NCBI RefSeq assembly: GCF_001618885.1
Contig: NZ_CP015114.1
Location: 868,001-932,000, forward strand
Source of the DNA: Staphylococcus condimenti
Lineage (GTDB): Bacteria > Bacillota > Bacilli > Staphylococcales > Staphylococcaceae
DNA length: 64,000 nt
Direction of reading: 5' to 3'
Shown here: in pieces, positions 1 to 9,795 of the stretch
Layout of the letters: every line of letters starts with the position of its first letter
How positions within the stretch are numbered: the stretch's first letter is position 1
Program-made: the position numbers and the translations under genes
The notes under the pieces: model-generated
What the model saw: the letters and a program-made list of their open reading frames with translations, nothing else
The model's database searches: none
What the model was told of the DNA's origin: nothing

Positions 1-91
1 AAACAAAACGTTCAGCACCTGTTTCTTCATCTAAAATTGATTGAATAAGTTTAGGTGTGCCATTCGTTTTATCAAAAATCTGTTTAAACAT
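1..91 (-). CDS. Partial phage gene at window edge, unrecognised
   Basis: An ATG at 91-89 is preceded by an AGGGAG ribosome site and opens a frame that stays open for 30 codons to the window edge, beginning MFKQIFDKTNGTPKLIQSIL. It lies 11 bases downstream of the BppU gene in the same direction, so it is probably the next gene of the prophage baseplate/lysis end, where a small tail accessory, holin or lysin gene would be expected. Too little is visible to name it. Confidence 0.6.
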   Translation of the reverse strand, partial: MFKQIFDKTNGTPKLIQSILDEETGAERFV

Positions 92-102
92 TTACTCCCT
101 CC

Positions 103-1443
103 TTATATAATCCAATTATCTTGGTAAATAATATAATCGGTACTTGAATAACTATCTGCTTCATTTGTATGAAACTCAATATCACCACCACTAATGATAA
201 CTTTAGTCGGTATTTTAGCATTAGTCGATACACCTGATGAATATATCTTATTAGGTACAAATTCCGGTGGTATTGTGGCTACTACGTTTTTACCGTTCGT
301 AAGATTTTCGACACCTAAACGGACATATACTTGTTTGGAATTGCCATTATCAATAACTCGATAAGATGGTTCGAAGTCTGGGGTTGATGATTTTTTATAT
401 CCATTTTTGAGCGTAAGAGGTGTCCAACCTGTATCGAAATTTTCTAGCATTAAATCTTTCCAACCTGAATCTATACCTTTATGGATATTTTTTTTATATG
501 TTTTCCCTGTGCTACTGATAGTAGCTAGAATTTGTTTCGTTTGGTCTGGACCTTCTGTGATATCTACATTTACATATCTTAGATCATCACTTTTCCCATC
601 AGGATCATTTTTCATTTTGTAAATTAAGTAATAACCTGTACTTAAATCTACTGCGTCGACCTCTGATTTGACTATTCTCATCCCACTATCATTCGTTAAT
701 TTATACTTTTGCCAGTTAGAAAAGTCAGGTAATGTTGGCGTTTCTCCAATTGGACCTGGAGGACCTTGCTCTCCAGTATCACCTTTTTCTCCTTGTGGAC
801 CCGGTGGGCCTGCGACACCTTGCAAACCTTTCTCGCCTGTTTCTCCTTGTGGACCTTGCTCGCCTTTCGGACCTACTAATCCTTGTTCGCCTTTATCGCC
901 TTTCGCGCCTTTGAACATTGACGGATTACTAATAACATAACCTTTTAAATCTTCATTAACACGATCTTTAAAATCATCATCTAATATTTCTAGTGTATTA
1001 TCTTTGATTATTCTTTTAATAGCTTCATCAACTAAGTTGAAACTCAATTCTTTACGCACAGGTTCTTCAATACCGCTATCTTTAATGTTAAACGAGAAGT
1101 TGACTGCATGAATTGATTCATTTTCATTTACAAGAAATAACTTTGCATTTACTTTACCTACATGTTTTATTACATTTACAGGGACGTTGTATTGAATAAC
1201 TCCGCTTTCAGGCATAACAATTTGTAATGCTTCATCTTCAAAGATGGAACCGTCTTGTAAATATAAATTCAATACAGGACGCATGTTTACTAAATTTAAA
1301 TTAACGGGTTTGTCGTTCCATTTAACAAAAATTCTAATAGAAGCTGTTTGTTCATCTTCAGTGTAAAAGTTGGCGTCAATACTACCAATATCAACACCAC
1401 GTTCATTAATATTTGTACTAATATCCTTATTTTTAAATATCAT
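103..1443 (-). CDS. BppU-family baseplate upper protein with collagen-like stalk
   Basis: 446 aa. Residues 1-150 resemble the N-terminal domain of BppU/DUF2479 baseplate proteins that dock receptor-binding arms on siphovirus baseplates. Residues about 179-235 are 19 uninterrupted Gly-X-Y triplets, a collagen-like triple-helix stalk. The C-terminal about 200 residues resemble the C-terminus of the second BppU at 4771-6207 (shared pattern WQKY.LT, DTGW.PL.L.NG, SYRVI.N). It follows the tail hydrolase gene by 12 bases. Likely role: a trimeric side fibre for host contact. The family call is from remembered patterns; the stalk is read directly. Confidence 0.8.
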   Translation of the reverse strand: MIFKNKDISTNINERGVDIGSIDANFYTEDEQTASIRIFVKWNDKPVNLNLVNMRPVLNLYLQDGSIFEDEALQIVMPESGVIQYNVPVNVIKHVGKVNAKLFLVNENESIHAVNFSFNIKDSGIEEPVRKELSFNLVDEAIKRIIKDNTLEILDDDFKDRVNEDLKGYVISNPSMFKGAKGDKGEQGLVGPKGEQGPQGETGEKGLQGVAGPPGPQGEKGDTGEQGPPGPIGETPTLPDFSNWQKYKLTNDSGMRIVKSEVDAVDLSTGYYLIYKMKNDPDGKSDDLRYVNVDITEGPDQTKQILATISSTGKTYKKNIHKGIDSGWKDLMLENFDTGWTPLTLKNGYKKSSTPDFEPSYRVIDNGNSKQVYVRLGVENLTNGKNVVATIPPEFVPNKIYSSGVSTNAKIPTKVIISGGDIEFHTNEADSYSSTDYIIYQDNWII

Positions 1444-1455
1444 TTTGTCACCTCA

Positions 1456-3375
1456 TTATTTATACTGATCTCGAGTGTAATAAATACCTTTTAAACCAAT
1501 TTGTTTGTATAAATTGGCTATTGTTGTAGCTTGGTGCTGGCACCATTCAATAGCTGTAGCGTATTGATGTGTAGCAGGATTTTTAGGGTTCCAACGCATA
1601 CGGTATAACGTATTTTGACCTTTGTTTATATAACCCTCACGCACAAATTTAGCCCCACCTATAATACCTTTAGAAGGCGTAGTCCAACCGTGATTACGTG
1701 CAAAGTTAATTGCATTATTAGGATTACTATCAAATGCACCTATACCAAAATAGTTATATATACCATAACGACCGCTTGCAAAATTTGATTTACCATATCC
1801 GCTTTCGAGAAAGGCATGAGCGATTAGGTATATCTCATTCAAATTATATCGTTTGCATGCAGTCGAAAACGCTTGTCCTTGATTATGGAGGGTTCCCTTA
1901 CCTTTTAATATCTGATTTAGTTTTGATACAGGGACACCTTGATACTTACCTAAATTAAGCATTTGATAACGCTGTGTACTATTATTCCAAATTTTATTTG
2001 GTTCCATAGCGTTGCTTGTCTGACTGCGTGACGCATGTATCCATCCCCAGCTGACAGATTTCATTGGCATTCCTCGTGACATTTGAGCATTTAATGCTTG
2101 AATGAATGTATACTTACTTTTTTCAACTGTAATTTTAGGAGATGTAATAGCAGGACTTTTTGAGGTAGCCGTTTTATTGCTTTTAGCACGCTTTTCTTGC
2201 TGCACAATTTCGTTATTTTTGTTTTTCACTGTTGTTTTAATTTTAGATTTCGTTACTTTTTCTGAACCTACATTCTGTAATAAGTTATCTTTGTTTGCGT
2301 ATAAACCAACTGCTGCTCTAGCAAATTCTTCCAATTTTTGTTTTGGAGGGAATCCGTCTTTAATAAAGTCCCACTTAACATGTTCCTTTAAAGAGCGCCA
2401 GATTTTGTTGTCAATCTTAATATTTTTAGCATCGAATTTCAGTTTGTAGTATTCAAAAATCTCATATCCCAACATCATTGCCCATAATTCGCTTAAAATA
2501 AATGCTTCTTTGTCGTCTGCATAGTCTCCACAAACTTCTATAACAATGTTGTCTGGATCACCTGGGTACTCATATCCCTCGAATCTAGGTGACCATGAAC
2601 TCATATAATCAACATAATAATGCGGATATTCTTTAGAAGATATATACTGATTTCTATCATTGTATAATTCTTGAACTGAACGCATTGTATGTGCATTTTT
2701 TATAGTAATTCCTTTGACTTTCCCTTTGCGTTTATTTCCCCAAGCAACTCTATGTTCGAATTTATCTCGTTTACCGAAGTCATCGCGTTTAAGAGTGTAT
2801 ACAACTTTAGTAACTTCTTTGAATCTGACTTCTGGTTTCTCAGGTTCTTTTTCTGGTTCAGGATTCGTTGGTTTTGAAGGTTCGTTTGTAGTTGGTGGTT
2901 TAGGTGTCGGAGTGGGTTGTACAATTGCCTCTTTTTTATAAGGTGGTCTAACAAAATGTGTAACACCACTATAAGTATGTTTTATTTTATAAGCCGGTGA
3001 ACCCGACCAGTTAGCTGTATACCAGTTTTGATCTACACTATAAAAATAATTAGTCGTACTAGGTCCTACTACTATTGCTACATGTCCCGGATTGCTTCCA
3101 GCCCAAACTGCCCAATCACCAGGTCGAGGTACAAACGAAGCCGTATTTCTATATATTTTAAAATCATATCCACGATAATTGCTTTTTATAGCCATAGCAT
3201 TCGCATTTCCCCACGTAGTAAAACCCCAATATCTTTTTAAAATGTAGTTAGGCAAATCCCAACATTGCATGCCATAAAAACCATCTACATTAACGCCACT
3301 TCTACGTCTAGCTAAATCTAAAGCCCAATCCACAACATTTTTCGCAGTTGGTTTACCGCTTTTCGGCAATGCCAT
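1456..3375 (-). CDS. Virion-associated peptidoglycan hydrolase (CHAP + glucosaminidase, HydH5-like)
   Basis: 639 aa. The N-terminal CHAP amidase/peptidase domain spans about residues 10-145, with candidate nucleophile Cys38 (GMQCWDL) and His98 (GHVAIV). A Pro/Lys/Glu-rich linker follows near 150-190, then a middle region of unclear fold at about 190-365. The C-terminal glucosaminidase domain, about 420-639, has candidate catalytic Glu524 in AFLESGYG. Length and domain order match HydH5 of phiIPLA88 and gp49 of phi11, which sit on the tail and drill the wall at entry, rather than the lytic endolysin. A baseplate gene follows downstream, so the true holin/endolysin pair probably lies left of the window. 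Confidence 0.87.
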   Translation of the reverse strand: MALPKSGKPTAKNVVDWALDLARRRSGVNVDGFYGMQCWDLPNYILKRYWGFTTWGNANAMAIKSNYRGYDFKIYRNTASFVPRPGDWAVWAGSNPGHVAIVVGPSTTNYFYSVDQNWYTANWSGSPAYKIKHTYSGVTHFVRPPYKKEAIVQPTPTPKPPTTNEPSKPTNPEPEKEPEKPEVRFKEVTKVVYTLKRDDFGKRDKFEHRVAWGNKRKGKVKGITIKNAHTMRSVQELYNDRNQYISSKEYPHYYVDYMSSWSPRFEGYEYPGDPDNIVIEVCGDYADDKEAFILSELWAMMLGYEIFEYYKLKFDAKNIKIDNKIWRSLKEHVKWDFIKDGFPPKQKLEEFARAAVGLYANKDNLLQNVGSEKVTKSKIKTTVKNKNNEIVQQEKRAKSNKTATSKSPAITSPKITVEKSKYTFIQALNAQMSRGMPMKSVSWGWIHASRSQTSNAMEPNKIWNNSTQRYQMLNLGKYQGVPVSKLNQILKGKGTLHNQGQAFSTACKRYNLNEIYLIAHAFLESGYGKSNFASGRYGIYNYFGIGAFDSNPNNAINFARNHGWTTPSKGIIGGAKFVREGYINKGQNTLYRMRWNPKNPATHQYATAIEWCQHQATTIANLYKQIGLKGIYYTRDQYK

Positions 3376-3395
3376 GACATCAACTCACTTTCATA

Positions 3396-3423
3396 ATAAA
3401 AAGACGGCGCTTAATGCGCCGAC
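3396..3423 (-). terminator. Rho-independent terminator inside late operon
   Basis: On the minus strand a GC-rich hairpin (GGCGC paired with GCGCC, positions 3403-3423) is followed by TTTTTATT. It lies directly after the stop of the 129-aa gene and before the tail hydrolase, within an otherwise co-directional operon. Confidence 0.8.
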
Positions 3424-3424
3424 T

Positions 3425-3814
3425 TCATTTAAAGAATGTTTGAATAAGAACAGGAACAAAGCCTCCTGCACCTGTTGCTGCAGCAAGAACTGATAACAAA
3501 AATTTATTTCTGTCTACTGCTCCTTTTCCTTGTTCTTGTTGTATATCTCTTAAATTATCTTCAATCTCATCTGTTTTCTTTGCATATTCTTTTAATACAT
3601 CATTTACTTCTTTTAAATCATCACGAATCCCTTTCATGTGGTCATTCAAAGGCTTCTGACTTTCAATAAAGGTCATGATAATTAACTTCAAATCATTATT
3701 CTTTTCGATGTGCTTATTATCAACGTTATTTATTCTTTGATGGATTTTACCTTTCTCTATCTCTCTGCGCTTTTCATCTTCTAAATACTTTTTTAACGTT
3801 ACAAATTCAGTCAT
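3425..3814 (-). CDS. Phage coiled-coil protein with C-terminal membrane segment (DUF2951/XhlA-like)
   Basis: 129 aa. A charged helical region (residues about 10-100, rich in Lys, Glu and Asp) with heptad-like spacing is followed by a single hydrophobic segment at about 105-125 (FLLSVLAAATGAGGFVPVLI). This topology matches DUF2951/XhlA-type proteins coded between tail-fibre and lysis genes of staphylococcal siphoviruses. It overlaps the 3' end of the upstream membrane-protein gene by 8 bases, suggesting translational coupling. A terminator hairpin follows its stop. Function unproven; a holin-associated or tail accessory role is inference. Confidence 0.65.
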   Translation of the reverse strand: MTEFVTLKKYLEDEKRREIEKGKIHQRINNVDNKHIEKNNDLKLIIMTFIESQKPLNDHMKGIRDDLKEVNDVLKEYAKKTDEIEDNLRDIQQEQGKGAVDRNKFLLSVLAAATGAGGFVPVLIQTFFK

Positions 3815-4250
3815 ACTTTTGTTTCTTCAACTCTCTTAGTTGTCTATAAGCAATATAAGCTATAGCGCCGCTTATAATTGCAAAGTTGAAGTTTATCACT
3901 GGAGTCACTATATTTAGACTGTTATTGAAGCCAGCTACAGAGAATATATAGTAAAAGGGACATGCAATTGCATATCCCCAAAGGTTAAATCTAAAATAAT
4001 TAATACTAGTTTGATAATAAGGAGTTAAAAAGCCGGACACAATTAAAAGAATACCCGAAAGAGCAAAAGGCAGCCCCCAAAAAGTCAATGGTAATACATC
4101 ATGCATTGTATCGTATAACTTGCTGTCATGTTGTGCTATATCAGCATTAAAAATCCAATATGAACCACGTACAACTGATGCGATACCAAAACATATTGAC
4201 CATAACATCGAAACTTTTTGAAAGTAATCAAGACCCTTCTTTTTTTTCAT
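3807..4250 (-). CDS. Multi-pass phage membrane protein, unknown function
   Basis: 147 aa from the ATG at 4250, chosen because AAAGG lies 8 bases upstream; another ATG lies upstream at 4259. Four hydrophobic segments are visible, beginning near VSMLWSICFGIASVV and ending with FNFAIISGAIAYIAY. It sits between an XkdX-type gene and the coiled-coil gene in the receptor/lysis part of the prophage. Similar four-helix proteins occur at this position in some staphylococcal phages, but I know no assigned role. A holin-like or superinfection-related role is possible and unsupported. Confidence 0.6.
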   Translation of the reverse strand: MKKKKGLDYFQKVSMLWSICFGIASVVRGSYWIFNADIAQHDSKLYDTMHDVLPLTFWGLPFALSGILLIVSGFLTPYYQTSINYFRFNLWGYAIACPFYYIFSVAGFNNSLNIVTPVINFNFAIISGAIAYIAYRQLRELKKQKYD

Positions 4251-4261
4251 AAGCAACACCT

Positions 4262-4393
4262 TTAACTTCTATAATCAAACCCTGTAATTTCTTCGAATTG
4301 TTTTTCAGTAATCCACTGTGCTCGCACGAATGTTTCAACATTTTGTACATTATAAAGTTTCAATTCATAATAATGCTTTATTATTTTAAACAT
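4262..4393 (-). CDS. XkdX-family small tail protein
   Basis: 43 aa. ATG at 4393, with an alternative ATG one codon upstream; stop at 4264-4262. The sequence starts MFKIIKHYYELKLYNVQNVE and ends QFEEITGFDY, matching the XkdX pattern of an aromatic N-terminus, a WIT(E)KQF motif and a short acidic tail. It overlaps the end of the 124-aa gene in another frame. XkdX proteins are conserved tiny proteins beside tail-fibre genes of PBSX-like and staphylococcal phages; their exact function is not established. Confidence 0.75.
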   Translation of the reverse strand: MFKIIKHYYELKLYNVQNVETFVRAQWITEKQFEEITGFDYRS

Positions 4394-4760
4394 CATAGAC
4401 ACCTTCTTTATTAGCTAACATTAATAATAATGAAGCGTTAACTTCATTAGTTCTTTTGATTTCTTCTTCTAACTCAGCTTGCTTAAGTAGTATGTTAGAC
4501 ATAAAATAATCTGTTTTATTTTCTGATTCTTGTTTTTTTAAATCTACCTCAAATGATTTTTGGATTTCTTTTGCTTCAACTTCAAATTCCTCTTTCGAAG
4601 CTCCTATCCATTGACCATCTATAAATTCACAAGGTAAATAAATACCTTCTGGAGGTTTGACTTCTGTGTAAAAACGATCATCGTAAGAAAAACCGTTACC
4701 TTTATCAAAAATGATTTTAGGATAACCATTTTCTTTTAAATAAATAGTTAGTATATCCAC
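4386..4760 (-). CDS. Phage tail-cassette protein upstream of XkdX, unrecognised
   Basis: 124 aa from a GTG at 4760, chosen because AGGAG lies 8 bases upstream. The longer frame back to 4826 would run into the preceding BppU gene, which stops at 4771. The N-terminal about 60 residues look globular (ILTIYLKENGYPKIIFD); the C-terminal half is charged and helical. Position immediately before xkdX recalls XkdW-type genes, but no clear family signature was recognised. Confidence 0.6.
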   Translation of the reverse strand: MDILTIYLKENGYPKIIFDKGNGFSYDDRFYTEVKPPEGIYLPCEFIDGQWIGASKEEFEVEAKEIQKSFEVDLKKQESENKTDYFMSNILLKQAELEEEIKRTNEVNASLLLMLANKEGVYDV

Positions 4761-4770
4761 GTTATCACTC

Positions 4771-6207
4771 CTAAATTGTCCAATGGGCCTCTGCAACAGC
4801 ATAATCTTCAGAATCAATAGTATCATCTATATTTTTATAAAAGGTAATATCTCCAGAATTAGAAACCTTTATCTTTTGTGACTTTTTATTAACTTTTCCT
4901 ACCGCATTAAGAAGGTGAGGATACCCTACATATTCTTTCGGCATCGTAGCAATGGTTGTAGCGGTTGTAATATTCTTTACAGCTATCCTGAAATAAACAA
5001 AAGTTTGTTCGTTATTAATAATTACTCTGTAACTGCTTTCTGGGTAACCGCCTAAATTCACTGTTCCATTTACTAAATTAATTGGCAACCATCCTGTATC
5101 ACTGATAGCAGTAACTAGAGGCTCCCAAGCATCATTTATTAAAATAAAAATTGATTTAGTATTATATGGTCTAAACTCAATTCTCTTATCAATATCCTTA
5201 GCTATAATTGTTAAAAATCCATAATCTTCACCTTCAGTTATGCCAGGAACTCCCTCAGCATAATAAAAGCCAGTGGGTGTATTTTTAATTCGTTCAATAT
5301 CATATTCAACAGATAAAGTTTTAGCATTACCGTCATTATCAGTTAACCTATATTTTTGCCAATCTAAATAGATTGCAACATCATCAAGTTGTTGTTGTAA
5401 TCTATCCAATGTTACAAAGTTACTTGTATCAATTGTACTTAAAACATCTTGGATTTTTGAATCCAATTCTTCGTTCTTAGTGTCAATCAAACCTTGTATT
5501 TGATTATACAAATTATTAATGTTTTGGATAGTTTCGTTAGCCTCAGTTAAAACTTTGTTTCCGTTTTCGTTCAAAATATTTTTAGTATTACTATAAATTG
5601 TTTCGAGCTGATTTTTCAAATCTGTAAACTTTTGTTCAAAATCATAAACATTTTCATTATAAATATCATTAAACGTATTGACTTTTTCATTAAAATCATT
5701 GTTGATTTCATCTAAACGCCCTTTTAGGTTATCTGCTTGTTTTTGTATAGTTGCACGAAGCTCATAAAACATTCTAATGTGATTAATCTTTATTTCTCCT
5801 GAAATCTGATTGATTAATGCATCTTTAACATTGAAAGTAATTTCTCTCAATGCAACAGTATCGTCAACGCCATTTACAGTAATATAAATCTGACATGTAA
5901 CACGGCTATTTGTAGCAGCCTTCAAGAACTCATTTGGCACTGTGAATGTAATGATGCCGTTTAACGGATCTTTTATTTCCGCGCTTAAAACACCTGATTC
6001 ACTACCATTTGACGACTTGCAAAATGCAAACGTTTCAACATTTTTATTACTTATTAACAAGGGACGACCACTTTCTGTTACTTGAAACGTCAATATAGCA
6101 GTGTTTAAATCCATATTATAAAAACCAATCTCTAAATCAGAAATTGGTTTTAAAAATGGTGATTTATTTGATTTTAAAAACGCCTCTTTATATAACTCTT
6201 GAGTCAT
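4771..6207 (-). CDS. BppU-family baseplate upper protein with coiled-coil stalk
   Basis: 478 aa. Residues 1-140 resemble the BppU/DUF2479 baseplate-docking domain. About 145-275 is a long heptad-rich coiled coil (repeated Asn, Leu, Ile and Glu, e.g. LNENGNKVLTEANETIQNIN), the counterpart of the collagen stalk in the paralogue at 103-1443. The C-terminal about 190 residues share the WQKY.LT, DTGW.P, SYRVI and V.NIT.AT patterns with that paralogue and are the likely host-binding or fibre-tip module. Its start overlaps the stop of the S74 fibre gene by 4 bases. Confidence 0.8.
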   Translation of the reverse strand: MTQELYKEAFLKSNKSPFLKPISDLEIGFYNMDLNTAILTFQVTESGRPLLISNKNVETFAFCKSSNGSESGVLSAEIKDPLNGIITFTVPNEFLKAATNSRVTCQIYITVNGVDDTVALREITFNVKDALINQISGEIKINHIRMFYELRATIQKQADNLKGRLDEINNDFNEKVNTFNDIYNENVYDFEQKFTDLKNQLETIYSNTKNILNENGNKVLTEANETIQNINNLYNQIQGLIDTKNEELDSKIQDVLSTIDTSNFVTLDRLQQQLDDVAIYLDWQKYRLTDNDGNAKTLSVEYDIERIKNTPTGFYYAEGVPGITEGEDYGFLTIIAKDIDKRIEFRPYNTKSIFILINDAWEPLVTAISDTGWLPINLVNGTVNLGGYPESSYRVIINNEQTFVYFRIAVKNITTATTIATMPKEYVGYPHLLNAVGKVNKKSQKIKVSNSGDITFYKNIDDTIDSEDYAVAEAHWTI

Positions 6208-8282
6208 TTTACCCCTCCGTTTTCAATTTTATTTAATCTTTCCTGCAGTAGTTTATTTTCTGTAGTTAATTCTTGTACAGACTTAATAAGTGGAGCAATT
6301 AACTCTGTATAAGATACTGTATAAATGTCATCGCCACCTTCATACTTAGAGTTTTGTACGCCACCGAAGGTATATCCAGTATTTTCAATTTCTTGTGCAA
6401 TCACACCATGATGTATATCTTTCGAACCGATAAAATTATAATCAACCGCTCTCACTTTATTAATAAAATCTAAACCTAAAGAGGTATCTTTTATATTTTC
6501 CTTATTACGTTTATCAGAACGTTGCCTGATTGCATTGAACGTATATACAGTATGTTCATTAGATCCTATTTGTATTTGATTATTGCCATTTGCATGAGCA
6601 TTGGCACCTAAAGAAACTGTGTTGGTATAATCTGAGTTAGGACCTGCTGTATACCCTACCGCTATATTATCATCGCCTTTTATTACATTTCTGTTGGTGT
6701 TACCACCTACCGAAACATTACGGTCACCCGTCTTTAAACTTGGAAATGTACCAGCACCTATCCCAACGTTAAATTCACCTTCTACAAAACGGCCTGCGTA
6801 TGATCCTAACATAACGCTGTAACTTGCATTTTTACCATCTTGCATTGCTTGTGTACCAACTGCTGTATTACGATAACCGTAAGTATAACTACCATCAGTA
6901 TTTTTGTTTTTATCATCTTTAAAAAAGTGCATAGCACCATAACCAATTGCAGTGTTGTTTGATGCATGAAGTGTTTGTTGTAAATTATTAGCGCCTAAAG
7001 CTGTATTGTCTTTTCCAGTGATATTATTCGTTAAAGAATAGATACCAAGTGCACTATTTCTTGAACCAATAAGGTTATCACGTAAAGCTCTATCTCCAAT
7101 TGAAGTATTGCCATTACCATCTACCGTATGCGCTTGAGAATTGTATCCGATAGCCGTATTACTATTACCTTTCATCAAATGGACAAGGGCGTTACGTCCA
7201 ATTGCAACATTATTTGATAAATCAGAGTCTGATTTAGGAATAATTGAGCTTAATGGTCCATTTTCAGAACCTAACACTGACCACACACTATTCCACTTTT
7301 TCTTGAAATATTTATTGACGAAATTTTTATCGCCCTTATCTTTCCAAAAATCGTGTAATGTCTCAACAGGGTTACTGGAACCTCCCCATTTTAAAGCATT
7401 GGCACCTAATGCTGTGTTTCTGCTACCAAACTTACCTTGTCCTAAAGCGTCAGCACCAAAAGCATCATTAGAATAACCATTAATCATATTGCTCAATGCA
7501 CCTTTGCCAAAACCAGTCAATCGTCTGCCTTGTATGTTATCTTTGAAAACACTGTATCCAACACCGGTATTAGCGTAACTATATTGATTTTGTTTTGTGG
7601 CAACATTTTGTCCAGCGGTGAAATTTTGATAACGTTCCACTGTTTTTTTATCTACATTTATACGTACTTTTTGAGCAACGTGCTGTGAAATCGGAATAAC
7701 TTCATCACCGTATTTAATTGTACCTTTACCGAAAAAGAGTCCCTTAGGTAACTCTGAAGTTTTATAAATACCATTAGGAACATAATAGATTTGGTCATCT
7801 TTAAATTTTGTGAATATATTTTTATTGTCTGTTTTATCATCTCCAACCGCACCAACACTTTTAATATTTATATAGTAATCAAGTGAGTTTTTCAAATCAG
7901 TAATACGCTTAATGTAATCATTTTTTAAGTAAGTAAAGTCATAGTATAAACGATTGGATAAATCACCCGAACGAGTACCATCCATTGCAATACGTGATGC
8001 TCTCACTTCTTGTATACCATCACCATTATGACCTAAGACTAATTCTAATATCTGATTTCGTTGATATTTTAATTCTTGGCTAACATTTGTAGATACCTTA
8101 TCTGTTAAGTTATGTTTAATGTTTTCACTCTTATGAGCATCTTTTTCATTGTTTCTATGATACTCAATATCATCATTCTGTCCATTTATAGCTTTCTCTA
8201 TCTTTTCGTAGTTTTGTTCATTTTGCCCTATAAATTTATCATTAAAAATTGTGTCTAACTTCTTTAAAAGATTTAATTTCAA
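6204..8282 (-). CDS. Tail fibre with beta-roll repeats and S74 intramolecular chaperone
   Basis: 692 aa from a TTG at 8282 with AGGAGG upstream. The N-terminus is helical. Residues about 220-580 are degenerate repeats of the N.A.G..A type (such as NNTAIGYGAM, RNTAVGTQAM) typical of trimeric beta-roll head domains. The C-terminal about 104 residues are a peptidase S74 chaperone: Ser589 and Lys594 in SDKRNK match the Ser/Lys dyad of endosialidase-type chaperones, which trimerise the fibre and then cut themselves off before the Ser. A short coiled coil ends the protein. Likely the main receptor fibre, coded just after Tal. Confidence 0.85.
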   Translation of the reverse strand: MKLNLLKKLDTIFNDKFIGQNEQNYEKIEKAINGQNDDIEYHRNNEKDAHKSENIKHNLTDKVSTNVSQELKYQRNQILELVLGHNGDGIQEVRASRIAMDGTRSGDLSNRLYYDFTYLKNDYIKRITDLKNSLDYYINIKSVGAVGDDKTDNKNIFTKFKDDQIYYVPNGIYKTSELPKGLFFGKGTIKYGDEVIPISQHVAQKVRINVDKKTVERYQNFTAGQNVATKQNQYSYANTGVGYSVFKDNIQGRRLTGFGKGALSNMINGYSNDAFGADALGQGKFGSRNTALGANALKWGGSSNPVETLHDFWKDKGDKNFVNKYFKKKWNSVWSVLGSENGPLSSIIPKSDSDLSNNVAIGRNALVHLMKGNSNTAIGYNSQAHTVDGNGNTSIGDRALRDNLIGSRNSALGIYSLTNNITGKDNTALGANNLQQTLHASNNTAIGYGAMHFFKDDKNKNTDGSYTYGYRNTAVGTQAMQDGKNASYSVMLGSYAGRFVEGEFNVGIGAGTFPSLKTGDRNVSVGGNTNRNVIKGDDNIAVGYTAGPNSDYTNTVSLGANAHANGNNQIQIGSNEHTVYTFNAIRQRSDKRNKENIKDTSLGLDFINKVRAVDYNFIGSKDIHHGVIAQEIENTGYTFGGVQNSKYEGGDDIYTVSYTELIAPLIKSVQELTTENKLLQERLNKIENGGVK

Positions 8283-8284
8283 AG

Positions 8285-9787
8285 TTAAACCTCCTTAGCT
8301 TTCAGTTGACCTTCAACATCAACTGTTAAGTTATATTTTTTACCATTTTCACCAGTAATGACTAGTCCTTTAAGATTAGTATTAATGTTCTTTAACTTGT
8401 TACGCTCATCTGTTGTAATAAAATTCTCAGGTTTAATATCATCTAATTTAATTTTGTCTTCTGTTGACATTAGCCCTTTAGCGACTGCTGTTGCAGTAGG
8501 CATTGCCTCCATATTGAAACCGTCGCCGGTAATAAGGGTGATATAGTTTTCGCCTGCATCTTTACTGCTCTTAAAACCATCTTCCATAAATGAAATAACT
8601 GAACTACCGCTTTTACCATGAATTCCTAATCCATCATATTTTAAAGAAGATGCTGAATTTGTTACGTTATTTACTGCTTTGGCAGTAGTGTCAATTCGTT
8701 TAGCTATATTATTAAATGAACGTACGCCTTCACTGCCACCACCTAAACCGCTAGCAAGTGTCGCAGCATTATTAACACTTTTTGTGTATCTATCACGTCT
8801 TCGAATATCACCTAATACAACGTCTTGTTTAATGATTTTATTATGCGCATCGCGTGTTGTTTTGATTTCAATGATACGTACACTATCGTTAATATCGATA
8901 ATGTCATCTCGTACTGGTACAAGGTCTCCAATTCTAGGTACTGCGCTTGGGAACACTTCCCTCAAAGCTACAAAATCGAGCGATAGTGACGTTTTAAGCG
9001 ACTGAGCTATGATTGCCTCAATTTCTCTTTTCATGGTCTCTATGTTAGTTATACGACCGTCTATCTTAGGGGGAGCTTCTCGCTTTCCAATCACTTTTGC
9101 TAATGGGTGAGTGAATTCAACTTGTACACTACCTTGCATAAATGATTCATCTTCTTCAAAACCACCATAACCTCGGATGTACGTATAACATTCGCTTGCA
9201 TCTTCTTCTAACTTTAGATTATTAGCATTGACTTTACTCGAGATATAGTATGAAGTTTTCTTTTCTACAAATGGTTCAAGCGTGAAAGTTTTATTATAAG
9301 GATCGTACGTATATTCAAGCCCGTATCTTTCCAAACCATTTTTAAACATTTCATATCTACTATCGCCATCACCTGCGTTTTCCCAACGTGAAGAAGGTAC
9401 TTTTATTGGAATTTTGTATTTATATCCACTACCTTGAAAAACGATTTTAAAATAATTCTCGACCGTAAAACTACCAGTCACATTACTATAAATACGTTGA
9501 GTCATTAAATCATCTATTTCTTTTTGACGAGCCGTAATAGAAACATATTGTTTTTCGCCTCTTGATTGTCTGTCAATAATAGTGATGACAAATACTCTTT
9601 TATCATCTGGACCTGCTACATTGTGAACAGTCCACATTTTACTTACTGCAGAAATTAAATCATATGTGTTTTCATTTTCTAAAATATCAAAGGTTAAGTT
9701 ACCTTCATCACTCAACTTTTCATTTAAAACAGTTGAAGTATAAATAGGATAGCCTTTACCAATCCTATTTTTTATTAAAATTGCCAA
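8285..9787 (-). CDS. Tail-associated (Tal) protein, prophage endopeptidase tail family
   Basis: 500 aa, ATG at 9787. The N-terminal about 340 residues look like the conserved Tal/gp27-like hub that closes the tail tube beneath Dit in siphoviruses (prophage_tail family). The rest is linker-like, with a Gly/Ser segment and an AVAKGLMSTEDKIKLDDI motif that recurs at ends of phage tail proteins. Order TMP-Dit-Tal is the standard tail-tip layout. No catalytic peptidase motif is evident, so the family name should not be read as proven protease activity. Confidence 0.82.
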   Translation of the reverse strand: MAILIKNRIGKGYPIYTSTVLNEKLSDEGNLTFDILENENTYDLISAVSKMWTVHNVAGPDDKRVFVITIIDRQSRGEKQYVSITARQKEIDDLMTQRIYSNVTGSFTVENYFKIVFQGSGYKYKIPIKVPSSRWENAGDGDSRYEMFKNGLERYGLEYTYDPYNKTFTLEPFVEKKTSYYISSKVNANNLKLEEDASECYTYIRGYGGFEEDESFMQGSVQVEFTHPLAKVIGKREAPPKIDGRITNIETMKREIEAIIAQSLKTSLSLDFVALREVFPSAVPRIGDLVPVRDDIIDINDSVRIIEIKTTRDAHNKIIKQDVVLGDIRRRDRYTKSVNNAATLASGLGGGSEGVRSFNNIAKRIDTTAKAVNNVTNSASSLKYDGLGIHGKSGSSVISFMEDGFKSSKDAGENYITLITGDGFNMEAMPTATAVAKGLMSTEDKIKLDDIKPENFITTDERNKLKNINTNLKGLVITGENGKKYNLTVDVEGQLKAKEV

Positions 9788-9795
9788 AAACTCAC

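Noticed and set aside
668..940. Plus-strand frames of 60-90 aa rich in Gly/Pro/Cys
   Set aside because: Antisense shadow of the collagen Gly-X-Y repeats of the BppU gene; no ribosome site.
1456..3375. Calling the CHAP-glucosaminidase gene the lytic endolysin
   Set aside because: It lacks an SH3b wall-binding domain, lies between tail genes and matches virion-associated HydH5-type layout.
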